Below are positions 24,622 to 33,495 of a stretch of DNA of 49,688 nt, one piece after another. This stretch comes from Rhodovulum sp. PH10 (GTDB taxonomy: Bacteria; Pseudomonadota; Alphaproteobacteria; Rhizobiales; Xanthobacteraceae). The notes under the pieces were generated by a model. That model saw only the letters and a program-made list of their open reading frames with translations, searched no databases and was not told where the DNA came from. The position numbers and the translations under genes were made by a program. The first letter of the stretch is position 1; the number at the start of each line of letters is the position of its first letter. The DNA lies in assembly GCF_000293785.1 (NCBI RefSeq), contig NZ_AKZI01000035.1, positions 1-49,688 on the forward strand. The letters are read 5' to 3'.

Positions 24622-26685
24622 TCACATCGCCGGCAAGCGGACGACGAAGCGGGCGCCCATCACCGGGGCGGGCTCGCCCTCGCCGGGGTCGGGCCCCATG
24701 CGGTTCTCGGCCCAGATGCGACCGCCGTGCGCCTCGACGATCTGCTTGGAGATCGAAAGACCCAGCCCGGAATTCTGCCCGAACCCCTGCTCGGGCCGGT
24801 CGGTGTAGAAGCGCTGAAACACCTTTTCGAGCGCGTCCGGGCGGATGCCGGGCCCCTCGTCGTCGACGTTGATCTCCAGCTCCTTGTCGTGCCGCCGGCA
24901 GGTCACCTTCACGGTGCCGCCGTCGGGCGAGAAGGACCGCGCATTGTCGACCAGGTTGTGCACCACCTGGCCGAGCCGTGAATCGTGGCCGGCGATCTGA
25001 AAGCTGCGCGGCCCGCCGCCCTCGAAGGCGAGCTTGACCGTGACGTTCTTGCCGCGCTTCACCTCGTTGGCGATCGCCACCACGGTGGTGAGCAGGCGGC
25101 GCAGGTCGACGGTGCCGGATTCGTTCCGCTGCAGCTCGGCGTCGAGCCGGCTCGCGTCGGAGATGTCGGAGATCAGCCGGTCGAGCCGCTTGACGTCGTG
25201 CTCGATCACCGCGAGCAGCCGCGCCTGGCTGTCCGGCGATTTCGCCCGCGGCAACGTCTCCGCCGCCGAGCGCAGCGAGGTCAGCGGGTTCTTCAGCTCG
25301 TGGGCGACGTCGGCGGCAAAGCTCTCGATCGCCTCGATGCGGCTGTAGAGCGCGTTGGTCATGTCGCGCAGCGCGCCGGACAAATGGCCGATCTCGTCCT
25401 TGCGGCGGGTGAAGTCGGGGATCTCGACCCGGCTCTTGATGCGCCGGCGCACCCGCTCGGCGGCGTCGGCGAGCCGGCGCACCGGCCCGGCGATGGTGCC
25501 GGCGAGCAGCAGCGACAGCACGAACATGATGCCGGCGGCGATGAGAAAGACCTTCATGATCGCCAGCCGCTCGGCCTCGACGATCTGGTCGATCTCGCCG
25601 CCTTGGGTGGAGAGCAGCAGCGCGCCGCGCACCACCCGCGAGCGCTGGATCGGCACTGCCACCGAGACGATCACGTTGCCGCGGCTGTCGATCCGCACGA
25701 CGCTCGCCTTCTGCCCGGCGAGCGCCTGGGCGACTTCCGGATAGGCGCGGCCGTTCTCCTCCGGCCCGAGCTCGCGGTAGCGCGGCAGGTCGCCGCGCCC
25801 GAGCCAGCGCCGGATCGCGGTGAAGCCGCGCTCGATCAGGCCGGGCTCCTCGGCGGTCGGCGGCGGCAGGTCGTAGCGCAGGACGTCGCCGCGGCCGATG
25901 AAGTTGCGGCTGTCCATGAACAGCACGCCCTCGCGGTCGTAGATGCGGGCGCGGATGTTGATCGGCGTCACCAGCCGGCGCAACAGCGGCGCCACCTGCT
26001 CGGGATTGAGCGGAAACTCGTAGCCGAACAAAACGTCGTCGGAGGGGCCGTAGCTCTCGCCCGCCTGCAGCTCGAGCAGGCGCTGCGGGTCGATGGTGAT
26101 GGTGTCCATGTCGACGGTCGCCGAGGAGGCGATCGCGCCGGAGATGATCTCGCCCTGCACCAACAGGCTGTGGACGCGCGCGTCGATCAGGCCGGCGCGG
26201 AACTGGGTGAGATAGAGGATGCCCAGCACCAGCGCGAGCAGGCCGGCGACATTGAGGAAGACGATGCGGCGGCTGAGGCTCGAGAAGGTCAGCCCGGTGA
26301 ACAGCGACCACACCGGCCACAGGAGCCGGCCGAGCCGGTTCAGCCCGAGCACGCGCGAGACCGGCACCGCGACGCGGGCGACGCCGCGGCCGACCGCCCG
26401 GCCGGCGTCGGCGATTTTTTGCCGGGTGCGCTGGTTCGCCTGCGTCAGCGGGCTCGTCCACACCCGCAGGCGCAACAGGCCGCGATGCGCGGTGCGGCGG
26501 ATGCGGGCGATGCGGCGCAGCCCGCCGATGCCGATCCGCGAGCCGGCGAGCCCGGCGCCGGCGGTGCCGCCCGGCCGGCCGGCCGGCTCGGAGGCCGACG
26601 CACGGGCGTCGTCGCTCGCCGCGTCGGTGGGCGCGGCGGTGTCGGGAGGGGCTTGGTCGTCGGTCTCGGCGGTTCGATCGAGCAC
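24622..26685 (-). CDS. chvG: Sensor histidine kinase of the ChvG/ExoS type
   Basis: A 687-residue membrane kinase. About 120 Pro/Ala/Arg-rich cytoplasmic residues precede membrane helix 1 (IVFLNVAGLLALVLGILYL, about 141-160); a periplasmic sensor domain of about 215 residues and helix 2 (VFLIAAGIMFVLSLLLAGTI) follow, then HAMP, DHp and ATPase domains. The phospho-accepting His462 lies in FAADVAHELKNPLTSLRSA; the N box is VVHNLVDNARSFSP, then DEGPGI, FTD-region and GLGLSISKQIVEAHGG. ChvG senses acid and envelope stress and phosphorylates ChvI. It follows chvI by 112 bases. The usual downstream hprK is displaced by repeats. Confidence 0.94.
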   Translation of the reverse strand: MLDRTAETDDQAPPDTAAPTDAASDDARASASEPAGRPGGTAGAGLAGSRIGIGGLRRIARIRRTAHRGLLRLRVWTSPLTQANQRTRQKIADAGRAVGRGVARVAVPVSRVLGLNRLGRLLWPVWSLFTGLTFSSLSRRIVFLNVAGLLALVLGILYLTQFRAGLIDARVHSLLVQGEIISGAIASSATVDMDTITIDPQRLLELQAGESYGPSDDVLFGYEFPLNPEQVAPLLRRLVTPINIRARIYDREGVLFMDSRNFIGRGDVLRYDLPPPTAEEPGLIERGFTAIRRWLGRGDLPRYRELGPEENGRAYPEVAQALAGQKASVVRIDSRGNVIVSVAVPIQRSRVVRGALLLSTQGGEIDQIVEAERLAIMKVFLIAAGIMFVLSLLLAGTIAGPVRRLADAAERVRRRIKSRVEIPDFTRRKDEIGHLSGALRDMTNALYSRIEAIESFAADVAHELKNPLTSLRSAAETLPRAKSPDSQARLLAVIEHDVKRLDRLISDISDASRLDAELQRNESGTVDLRRLLTTVVAIANEVKRGKNVTVKLAFEGGGPRSFQIAGHDSRLGQVVHNLVDNARSFSPDGGTVKVTCRRHDKELEINVDDEGPGIRPDALEKVFQRFYTDRPEQGFGQNSGLGLSISKQIVEAHGGRIWAENRMGPDPGEGEPAPVMGARFVVRLPAM

Positions 26686-26797
26686 GGCGGTGCGTCTCGT
26701 CCGTTCTGGCGTTCGGTCGGGCCGCGCCCGGCGGTTCCCGTCGTTCCCGCTCCTCGGTGGGCGACCGTGCCCGCCGCTCCGGCCGCCGGAAACGGTC

Positions 26798-27496
26798 CTA
26801 TTCCTTGAAGCGATAGCCGACGCCGTACAAGGTCTCGATCATGTCGAAGTCGTCGTCGGTCTGCTTGAATTTTTTCCGCAGCCGCTTGATGTGGCTGTCG
26901 ATGGTGCGGTCGTCGACATACACCTGGTCGTCGTAGGCGGCGTCCATCAGGGCGTTGCGGCTCTTCACCACCCCCGGCCGTTGCGCCAGCGCCTGGAGGA
27001 TCAAGAACTCGGTGACCGTGAGGGTGACCGGCTCGCCCTTCCACGTGCAGGTGTGGCGCTCCGGGTCCATCCGCAGCATGCCGCGCTCGAGCACCTTTGC
27101 CGAGTCGGTCTCCTTGATCGGAGAGCCGTCCTTCGGGCTCGCCCGCCGCAGCACCGCCTTCACCCGCTCGACCAGCAGGCGTTGCGAGAACGGCTTTCGG
27201 ATGAAGTCGTCGGCGCCCATCTTCAGGCCGAACAGCTCGTCGATCTCCTCGTCCTTGGAGGTGAGGAAGATCACCGGCACGTCGGACTTCTGGCGCAGGC
27301 GGCGGAGCGTCTCCATCCCGTCCATCCGCGGCATCTTGATGTCGAGAATGGCGAGGTCGGGCATCGACGTCTTGAAGCCGTCCAGCGCCGAGGCGCCGTC
27401 CGTGTAGGTCATGATGCGATAACCTTCGGCTTCGAGCGCGATCGAAATCGAGGTGAGAATGTTCCGGTCGTCGTCGACGAGCGCGATGGTGGGCAT
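26798..27496 (-). CDS. chvI: Response regulator ChvI (OmpR/PhoB family)
   Basis: A 232-residue regulator. The receiver domain has the acidic pocket VDDD at residues 7-10, the phospho-accepting Asp52 in LAILDIKMP, Thr in [10 protein letters not shown] and Lys in FIRKPFS. The C-terminal winged helix ends with the OmpR pattern [13 protein letters not shown] and [10 protein letters not shown]. In Rhizobiales ChvI controls exopolysaccharide, motility and envelope genes and is essential or important for symbiosis and virulence. It is the first gene of the chvI-chvG operon and is divergent from the HugZ-type gene, with 219 bases between. Confidence 0.96.
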   Translation of the reverse strand: MPTIALVDDDRNILTSISIALEAEGYRIMTYTDGASALDGFKTSMPDLAILDIKMPRMDGMETLRRLRQKSDVPVIFLTSKDEEIDELFGLKMGADDFIRKPFSQRLLVERVKAVLRRASPKDGSPIKETDSAKVLERGMLRMDPERHTCTWKGEPVTLTVTEFLILQALAQRPGVVKSRNALMDAAYDDQVYVDDRTIDSHIKRLRKKFKQTDDDFDMIETLYGVGYRFKE

Positions 27497-27715
27497 GGGG
27501 CCTCTTCCCGTGAACGGGCAATCCCTTCGGGCCTTGAAGCCCGCAAAGCTGGGCCGAAATGTGACACCTCCCGGCCGGGCTCCGGCGGCCCGGGAGTGTC
27601 CCCCCGGCTGCCGAGTCTATCCATTCCCGGCGGCTTTCGCCATACCGGGAGCCGATTTGCGCGAATGCCGGGAGCCGGACGAAGATGCTCCCGAAATTGG
27701 ACCAGGAGAGACCGC

Positions 27716-28495
27716 GTGACGGACATCCAACGCCCTCTGCCCGGCAGCATGCCCGGGCGGCTTCCCGAAGGTGCCGCGCCGCCCGAGGACTTCGATCCCA
27801 TCACCACCGCCAAGACGCTGCTGCGCGCCACCCGCGCCGGCGCGCTCGCCACCAACGACCGCAACACCGGCCACCCGTTCGCCTCGCTGGTGAACGTCGC
27901 CACCGCCGCCGACGGCTCGCCGCTGATCCTGGTGTCCAGGCTTTCGACCCACACCGCCAATCTCGAGCGTGACGGCCGCGCCTCGGTGCTGCTCGCCGCC
28001 ACCGGCAAGGGCGATCCCTTGGCGCATCCCCGCCTCACCGTGCTCGGCGACTTCGTGCGCACCGACGATCCCGACGTGCGCCGCCGCTTTCTCGCCCGCC
28101 ACAGGAAGTCCGAGCTCTATGCCGGTTTTCCCGATTTCACCTTCTGGCGGATGATCGTGGTGTCGGCCCATCTCAACGGCGGGTTCGCCCGCGCCGCCGA
28201 CCTCGAGGCGAAGGACGTGCTGACGAGGCTCGAGGGCGCGGCCGAGCTGGTCGCGGCCGAGGAGGACGCCGTCGCCCACATGAACGAGGATCACGCCGAG
28301 GCGGTCGGCCTCTATGCCGAAAAGCTGCTCGGCGAGGCGGAGGGCGACTGGCGGGTGACCGGCGTCGATCCCGAAGGGCTCGACCTCGCCGCCGGCGATC
28401 GGGTCGCCCGCCTCGCTTTTCCCCACCGCGTCACCGCGGCGGCGCAGCTGCGCACCGTGCTGAAGGAGTTTGCCGACCAAGCGCGGGCGGGGTGA
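27716..28495 (+). CDS. HugZ-like pyridoxamine 5'-phosphate oxidase-fold protein with DUF2470 domain
   Basis: A 259-residue protein with a split-barrel flavin/heme-binding domain (ATRAGALATNDRNTGHPFASLV, then LILVSRLSTHTANLERDGRASVLL and DFTFWRMIVVSAHLNGGFARA) and a C-terminal DUF2470 domain (AVAHMNEDHAEAVGLYAE, then VTGVDPEGLDLAAG). This combination marks the HugZ/HutZ-related heme-utilisation and heme-binding group. No heme uptake genes are adjacent. The GTG at 27716 follows AGGAGAG by five bases; the long frame upstream of it is not coding. It is divergent from chvI, an order repeated in several Rhizobiales. Confidence 0.85.
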   Translation: MTDIQRPLPGSMPGRLPEGAAPPEDFDPITTAKTLLRATRAGALATNDRNTGHPFASLVNVATAADGSPLILVSRLSTHTANLERDGRASVLLAATGKGDPLAHPRLTVLGDFVRTDDPDVRRRFLARHRKSELYAGFPDFTFWRMIVVSAHLNGGFARAADLEAKDVLTRLEGAAELVAAEEDAVAHMNEDHAEAVGLYAEKLLGEAEGDWRVTGVDPEGLDLAAGDRVARLAFPHRVTAAAQLRTVLKEFADQARAG

Positions 28496-28534
28496 GGGCG
28501 GGGGCCGTCCCTCGCCCGCCCGGCGCGAAGACCC

Positions 28535-28999
28535 TCACTCGGTGAACGGCTCGCCCGACTTTTTGGTGTTGCGGGCGCCGTCGGCGTCGCGCACCGCGCG
28601 CATGTCGATGTCGGGATACTCCACCGTCTCGGTCGGCGCCTTGGTGCCGATCTCGAGCACCAGCGCGTCGCGGTCCGAGCGGTTGACGAGGCAGTGCCCG
28701 TTCGGCACGCCCGCCTTCCAGGCCGCCGCGTCGCCGGCGCGCAGAACCGTCTCGCCGCCGTCCTCGCACAGCACCACCTCGCCTTCGAGCACATAGACGA
28801 GCTCGTCCTCGTTGGCGTGCCAGTGGCGCTGCGAGGAGGCGACACCGGGCGGCAGCCGGCACAGATTGACGCCGAACTGGGTGAGGCCGGCGGCGGGGCC
28901 GAGCCGCTTGCGGGCACGCCCCTCGACGGCGGCCCGATAGGCGGCCGGATAGCGGCTCGCCGTGTCGAGCGGCAGGGCGGCGACGTCGATCTTCGGCAT
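28535..28999 (-). CDS. Cupin domain-containing protein
   Basis: A 154-residue single-domain cupin. Motif 1, RHWHANEDELVYVLEGEV, supplies His, His and Glu metal ligands; motif 2, GVPNGHCLVN, supplies the last His. GDAAAWKAG lies between. It resembles cupins annotated as transcriptional-regulator-like or sugar-binding proteins of the 'cupin_2' class; the reaction is unknown. The ATG (28997-28999) follows CGGAG. It is the downstream gene after the FlK-type thioesterase on the same strand (62 bases), so it may share its transcript. Confidence 0.83.
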   Translation of the reverse strand: MPKIDVAALPLDTASRYPAAYRAAVEGRARKRLGPAAGLTQFGVNLCRLPPGVASSQRHWHANEDELVYVLEGEVVLCEDGGETVLRAGDAAAWKAGVPNGHCLVNRSDRDALVLEIGTKAPTETVEYPDIDMRAVRDADGARNTKKSGEPFTE

Positions 29000-29061
29000 G
29001 TCTTTGCGCTCCGGGGTTGGCCGCATGGGGATGCGACGAGGCGAAAAGAGACGGACGGCGG

Positions 29062-29469
29062 TCAGCGGGCCTGGGTTTTTCGCGCGAGGCGCTGGAGGAA
29101 GCGGGCGCCCTCCACCACCACCCGGACATGGGTGCCGGCGCCGATCGTCTCGACCGCGTCGCGCGCCTCGACCCGGAAGGTGAGGGTGCGGCCGTCGATC
29201 GCGGTCAGCTCGGCCTCCGCCTCGACCCGCATGCCGACCGGGGTCGCCGCGGTGTGGGCGACGTCGAGCTTGACGCCCAGGCTGTGGTGTCCCTCCGGCA
29301 GCGAATCCTCGACGGCGTCGAGGGCTGCGGCCTCCATCAGCCGGATCATCACCGGGGTCGCCAGCACCGCGATGGTGCCGCTGCCGATCCTCGGCGCGCT
29401 CTCGGCCTCCGTTACCGTCAGCGCCGCGTGACCCTTGGCCCCGATCACCAGGCGAGCCGTCTCGCTCAT
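29062..29469 (-). CDS. Thioesterase of the FlK (fluoroacetyl-CoA thioesterase-like) family
   Basis: A 135-residue hot-dog protein. The FlK-type catalytic residues appear as Thr in VLATPVMIRLMEAAAL, Glu in the same helix, and His in LDVAHTAATPVGMRV; GHHSLGVKLDV and IDGRTLTFRVEARD complete the fold. Members outside Streptomyces are general acyl-CoA or unknown thioesterases, so fluoroacetate detoxification should not be assumed. The start ATG lies at 29467-29469. Divergent from the PodJ-like gene across 264 bases. Confidence 0.87.
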   Translation of the reverse strand: MSETARLVIGAKGHAALTVTEAESAPRIGSGTIAVLATPVMIRLMEAAALDAVEDSLPEGHHSLGVKLDVAHTAATPVGMRVEAEAELTAIDGRTLTFRVEARDAVETIGAGTHVRVVVEGARFLQRLARKTQAR

Positions 29470-29590
29470 CGTCGTTCTCCCGTCGTCGTTTTCCGGCCGG
29501 GGCCGGCGCCGCCCGGACGCCGCCCGGCGGTCGCCGCGCACCATGGCGGCGGCGCCGCAGGGCCGAGAAATCGCCCGCCGGCCGGCACGG

Positions 29591-29605
29591 TTTAACCCCT
29601 TCTTT
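29591..29605. promoter_or_regulatory. CtrA-like site TTAA-N7-TTTA upstream of the PodJ-like gene
   Basis: TTAA at 29591-29594 and TTTA at 29602-29605 are separated by seven bases, one mismatch from the CtrA consensus. It lies about 130 bases before the PodJ-like start. A GAGTC (GANTC, CcrM-type) site lies at 29652-29656 between them. podJ is cell-cycle controlled in Caulobacter, which makes the match worth noting. Confidence 0.4.
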
Positions 29606-29733
29606 ACCCTGCTCCGTGGAAAGTCGGTGCGAGGTCTGCGGGGGAGGTCGGGAGTCCATCGTTCCTTAACGATGGGGGGTCCGGACGCCGCCCGCGGCTT
29701 CGGGGGGTCGAGGGTGCAAGCCGGACAATCCAC

Positions 29734-32700
29734 ATGACAGGCGCGCCAGGGTACGTCAAAGGGGGTCGACGCGGGTCGCCGGACACGGCGGTCGACGCGC
29801 CTCGTCAGGCCGGCGCGTCGTTCCGGAAATGGTTCGGATCGATGGCTCCCGAATCGACGGCGACCGCCGAGGTCGTGCCGGACGGCACCGACGCGGCCGA
29901 TTCGCCGGCGCCGCCGCCGCGCCGCCAGGCCGGAGCCGGAACCGGAACCGGCAATGGGGCGGGTGCGCTGCGGGCGACCCCCGACCGCGACATCGCCGCC
30001 CTGTGCGACCGCTTCGAGACCATCACCCGCCACCTCGAGCGCGTTCTCGAATCGACGCTGGAGGAGCCGGCGGAGACCGCCGCCGTGCGTCCCGCAAAAG
30101 CCCGCCGGACCATGCCCGACGCATCCTCGCTCGACCGGGTGATCGCCGAGATCGCCGAGCGTCAGCGCGCGCTCGACGGCGGCGGGCCGCCGGTGCCGAG
30201 CATGTTCGCGCCGGTGCTGCCGGCGGAGCAGGCGGACGGCGCCGAGCCGCCGCTCGACCTGTCGCGGCTCGAGGCGCAGCTCAAGGCGATCACGCTGCAG
30301 CTGGAGACCCTGCGCTCGCCCTGCCGGGCGGAGGAGCTGGTCTCGGAGTTGCGCGAAGAGCTGCGCGAGATCGGCCGGGCGGTGCACGATCAGGTGCCGC
30401 GCAACGCCTTCGAGGCGCTCGAAACCGAGGTCCGGGCGCTCGCCGAGCGGCTCGACGCCACCCGCGGTGCCGGGCCCGACGCCGCCACGCTGGCGCCGAT
30501 CGAGCAGGGGCTCGCCGAGGTGCGCGAGGCGGTCGCCTCGCTCGCGCCGGTCGAGCTCGCCGGCTCGATCAACACGCTGTTCCACAAGATCGATCAGGTC
30601 TCGACCGAGGGCTTCGACCCGACCGTCGTGCAGCAGCTCGAGGAGGCGGTCGGCACGCTGCGCGGCATCGTCGCCCAGGTCGCCTCGGGCGACGTGCTGG
30701 CGGCGCTGGTGCAGGAGGTGCGCGGGCTCGCCGAGAAGGTCGAGCGCCACGTCCCGGCCGGCGAGCCGGTCGAGCCGGCGGTTTTGGCCAATCTCGAGCG
30801 GCAGATCAGCGGCATCGCGGAAACGCTCGCCCGCGGCGCGCCGGTGGCCGAGGGGCCGCCGATGGCGGTGCCCATGCCGGCGCCGCTTCCGGAGCCGCGC
30901 CCGATCGAGCCGCTGATGGCGTCGCTGGTCGAAAAGCTCGAGCGGTTCGACCTGATGGCGCCGCGCGACGACGAGGCGGTCTTCCGCCCGCTCGAGGCGC
31001 GCCTGACCGATCTCGGCGACAAGATCGAGAAGATCGTCGGCACCGATCCGGCCGCGATCGCCCAGATCGAGGAGCGGATCATCGCGCTCGCCGACAAGCT
31101 CGAGCGCCTCGAAGGTTTTTCGCGCGAGCACCCGGAGGTCGGGCCGATCGAGGGGCGGCTCGCCCAGCTGGTCGAGAAGATCGAGGCTTCCGAGTCCCGG
31201 CTCGAGATGCTGCCGGCGCTGGAGCGCGGCATGGCCGAGCTGCTCGCCCATGTCGAGGGCTTGCAGAAGGCGCGGACCGAGACGCCCTCCGTCGAGCCGG
31301 TGCTGAAGGCGCTCGCCCGCGACGTCGAGGGCATCCGTCTGACCCAGGAGGACAGCGACCGCCGGACCCGCGAATCGCTCGAGGCCGCGCACGGCACCAT
31401 CGGCCGGGTGGTCGACCGGCTCGCCGCGATCGAGACCGACCTGCGCTCGGCCCGGACCTCCGAGCCGCGGACCTCCGAGGCGCGAGCGCCCGAGCCGCGG
31501 GCGCCCGAGGCGCGAGCGCCCGTTCCGCCGCCGACCGACCGCCGGCCGGCCGGCGAGCTTTTGCGCGCAAACCTCGGCGCGCCGCTGCGCCCCGACGAGG
31601 CGCCGGCCACGGCCGGTGTCGCCGGCCCGGCGCTTTCCGCCGAGGCGCGGAGCCCCGACCCGCGCACTGGAGACGCCCGCACTGGAGACGCCCGCGCCGC
31701 CGAGGCGCGGCCGGGCGACACCCGGCTGCCGCCCGACGCGCCGATCGAGCCCGGCTCCGGCCCGCCCTGGTTCCGCGGCGGCCGCAGCGCCGCAGACCGG
31801 ATCGCCGCCTCGCAGGCCGCCCTCGGCTCCGCCGCGGCCGAGCCCGCCGCCGGCGCGCGCCCCAACTTCATCATGGCCGCCCGCCGCGCCGCCCAGGCGG
31901 CGAGCGAGCAGCAGGCGCAGGCCCAGGCCGCCGCCGGCATCGCGCCGGACGGCAATGCCCGCTCGCGAAAGCTGTCCGACCGGGTGAAGTCGCTGTTCGT
32001 CACCACCAGCGTCATCGTGATCGGCCTCGCGCTGCTGCCGATCGGCGTCGCCACCCTGAGCGGGTCCGGTGGCGGGTCGTCGGTGCAGGTCGCCGGCAAT
32101 CGCGCGCCGCAGCCGCAGGCTCCGGCCACCGTGCCGGCGGCGACCGCCTCGGCCGACCCGGCCGCCGCGAGCGCGCCGGCGCTGGTGCCGCCGAGCGACC
32201 TCGCCGCGATCGAGCGCAAGATCGCCTCCGCCTCGCCGAGCGCCAAGGCGCTGCTCGAGCGCCATTTCGGGCGCGCCGGGCAAGCCGAGCCGACCCAGCA
32301 GGCGACCACGGCGCCGCCCGCCCCCTATCTCGACGTCACCGGCTCGCTGCCGGCGCATCCGGGCGTCGCCGCCGCGACCCCGCTCGCCGCGCCGCCCGCC
32401 GGCGCCGGCACCGACATGGACGAGGACGACGCGGCCGCCGAGGACGCCCAGGCGAACGGCAGCACGGCCGACGGCAGCGCGGCGCTGGTCACCGCCGAGC
32501 CGTGGCCCGACGCGCTGCCGCAGGGGATCTCCAGCCGCGCGCTCGCCGCCGGCGTGGTGGCACGCGATCCGGCCGCCGCCTTCGAGATCGGCATGCGCTA
32601 CGCCGAGGGGCGCGGCGTGCCGGTCGACCTGCCGGCGGCCGCGAGCTGGTTCGGCCGCGCCGCCGCCCAGGGGCTCGCCCCGGCCGCGTTCCGGCTCGGC

Positions 32701-33216
32701 AGCCTGTACGAGAAGGGCCGCGGCGTGAAGAAGGACCTGTCCGAGGCGCGCCGGCTCTATCTGGCGGCGGCCGAGAGGGGCAACGCCAACGCCATGCACA
32801 ACATCGCCGTGCTCTATGCCGAGGGAATCGACGGGCGGCCGGACTTCGCCAAGGCGGCGGAGTGGTTCGTCAAGGCGGCCCGCTACGGCGTCGCCGACAG
32901 CCAGTTCAACCTGGCGATCCTCTATGCGCGCGGGATCGGCGTCCAGGCGAACCTCGCCGAGGCCTACAAGTGGTTCGCGATCGCCGCCCAGAACGGCGAC
33001 CGCGACGCCGGCCGCAAGCGCGACGAGGTGGGCGCGAAGCTCGATCAGCAGTCGCTCACCGCGGCTCGCCTCGCGGCCCAGACTTTCGTCGCGATGTCGC
33101 CGCCCGAAGGCGCGATGACGGTGAAGCCGCCGCCCGGCGGCTGGGAGGATGCGACCGCCGGCGAGGGCAAGACGAAGCCGCGCCGGGCGCCGCACGCCCA
33201 GTCGGCCCGGCTGTGA
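29734..33216 (+). CDS. PodJ-like polarity protein with C-terminal Sel1 repeats
   Basis: An 1160-residue single-pass membrane protein. The N-terminus is a divergent form of the PodJ motif 'PWSVKGIEPEAREAAKDAARRAG...W' (here PGYVKGG and QAGASFRKWF at the same spacing). Residues about 85-600 form long acidic coiled coils; then a Pro/Ala/Arg linker with short repeats (RTSEARAPEPRAPEA; two perfect copies of CGCACTGGAGACGCC at 31669-31698), one membrane helix (VTTSVIVIGLALLPIGVATL, about 757-776), and a periplasmic part with Sel1 repeats (FEIGMRYAEGRGVPVDLPAA, AFRLGSLYEKGRGVKKDLSE, AMHNIAVLYAEGIDGRPDFA, SQFNLAILYARGIGVQANLA). In Caulobacter PodJ marks the flagellar pole and recruits PleC and pili factors. 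No terminal peptidoglycan-binding domain is seen. A long minus-strand frame across it is a shadow. Confidence 0.88.
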   Translation: MTGAPGYVKGGRRGSPDTAVDAPRQAGASFRKWFGSMAPESTATAEVVPDGTDAADSPAPPPRRQAGAGTGTGNGAGALRATPDRDIAALCDRFETITRHLERVLESTLEEPAETAAVRPAKARRTMPDASSLDRVIAEIAERQRALDGGGPPVPSMFAPVLPAEQADGAEPPLDLSRLEAQLKAITLQLETLRSPCRAEELVSELREELREIGRAVHDQVPRNAFEALETEVRALAERLDATRGAGPDAATLAPIEQGLAEVREAVASLAPVELAGSINTLFHKIDQVSTEGFDPTVVQQLEEAVGTLRGIVAQVASGDVLAALVQEVRGLAEKVERHVPAGEPVEPAVLANLERQISGIAETLARGAPVAEGPPMAVPMPAPLPEPRPIEPLMASLVEKLERFDLMAPRDDEAVFRPLEARLTDLGDKIEKIVGTDPAAIAQIEERIIALADKLERLEGFSREHPEVGPIEGRLAQLVEKIEASESRLEMLPALERGMAELLAHVEGLQKARTETPSVEPVLKALARDVEGIRLTQEDSDRRTRESLEAAHGTIGRVVDRLAAIETDLRSARTSEPRTSEARAPEPRAPEARAPVPPPTDRRPAGELLRANLGAPLRPDEAPATAGVAGPALSAEARSPDPRTGDARTGDARAAEARPGDTRLPPDAPIEPGSGPPWFRGGRSAADRIAASQAALGSAAAEPAAGARPNFIMAARRAAQAASEQQAQAQAAAGIAPDGNARSRKLSDRVKSLFVTTSVIVIGLALLPIGVATLSGSGGGSSVQVAGNRAPQPQAPATVPAATASADPAAASAPALVPPSDLAAIERKIASASPSAKALLERHFGRAGQAEPTQQATTAPPAPYLDVTGSLPAHPGVAAATPLAAPPAGAGTDMDEDDAAAEDAQANGSTADGSAALVTAEPWPDALPQGISSRALAAGVVARDPAAAFEIGMRYAEGRGVPVDLPAAASWFGRAAAQGLAPAAFRLGSLYEKGRGVKKDLSEARRLYLAAAERGNANAMHNIAVLYAEGIDGRPDFAKAAEWFVKAARYGVADSQFNLAILYARGIGVQANLAEAYKWFAIAAQNGDRDAGRKRDEVGAKLDQQSLTAARLAAQTFVAMSPPEGAMTVKPPPGGWEDATAGEGKTKPRRAPHAQSARL

Positions 33217-33495
33217 CGGTTCCTCGCGGACGGCCGCGCACCCGCGCGGCCGCCGCCCGGAGACGATATTTCACTTGAGTTTGCAGGACGAGCCTGTACG
33301 CCTGCGGTGATCGCGGCGTCGTCGCCGGCGCGCGCGGGTCCCCCGCGGCCGTCCTTCGAGAACCCGACCCCGATGCCGGGGGCGGGCGGAGCGGCCGTTT
33401 CCGCTCGGGCGGTCCGGCGCAGCACGGTGACGGCGCGGCCGCGACTCCTTCGAGGCCCGGCGGCCGGGGGCCGCCTGCAACGGATCCGCCGCGCC

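Noticed and set aside
29062-29469. Fluoroacetate resistance gene
   Set aside because: FlK-type residues are present, but most proteins of this family outside Streptomyces have other or unknown substrates, and no supporting genes are nearby.
29062-33195. Minus-strand open frame of over 1,300 codons opposite the PodJ-like gene
   Set aside because: It is an antisense shadow created by high GC and biased third positions. Only its last part, the FlK-type thioesterase, is real.
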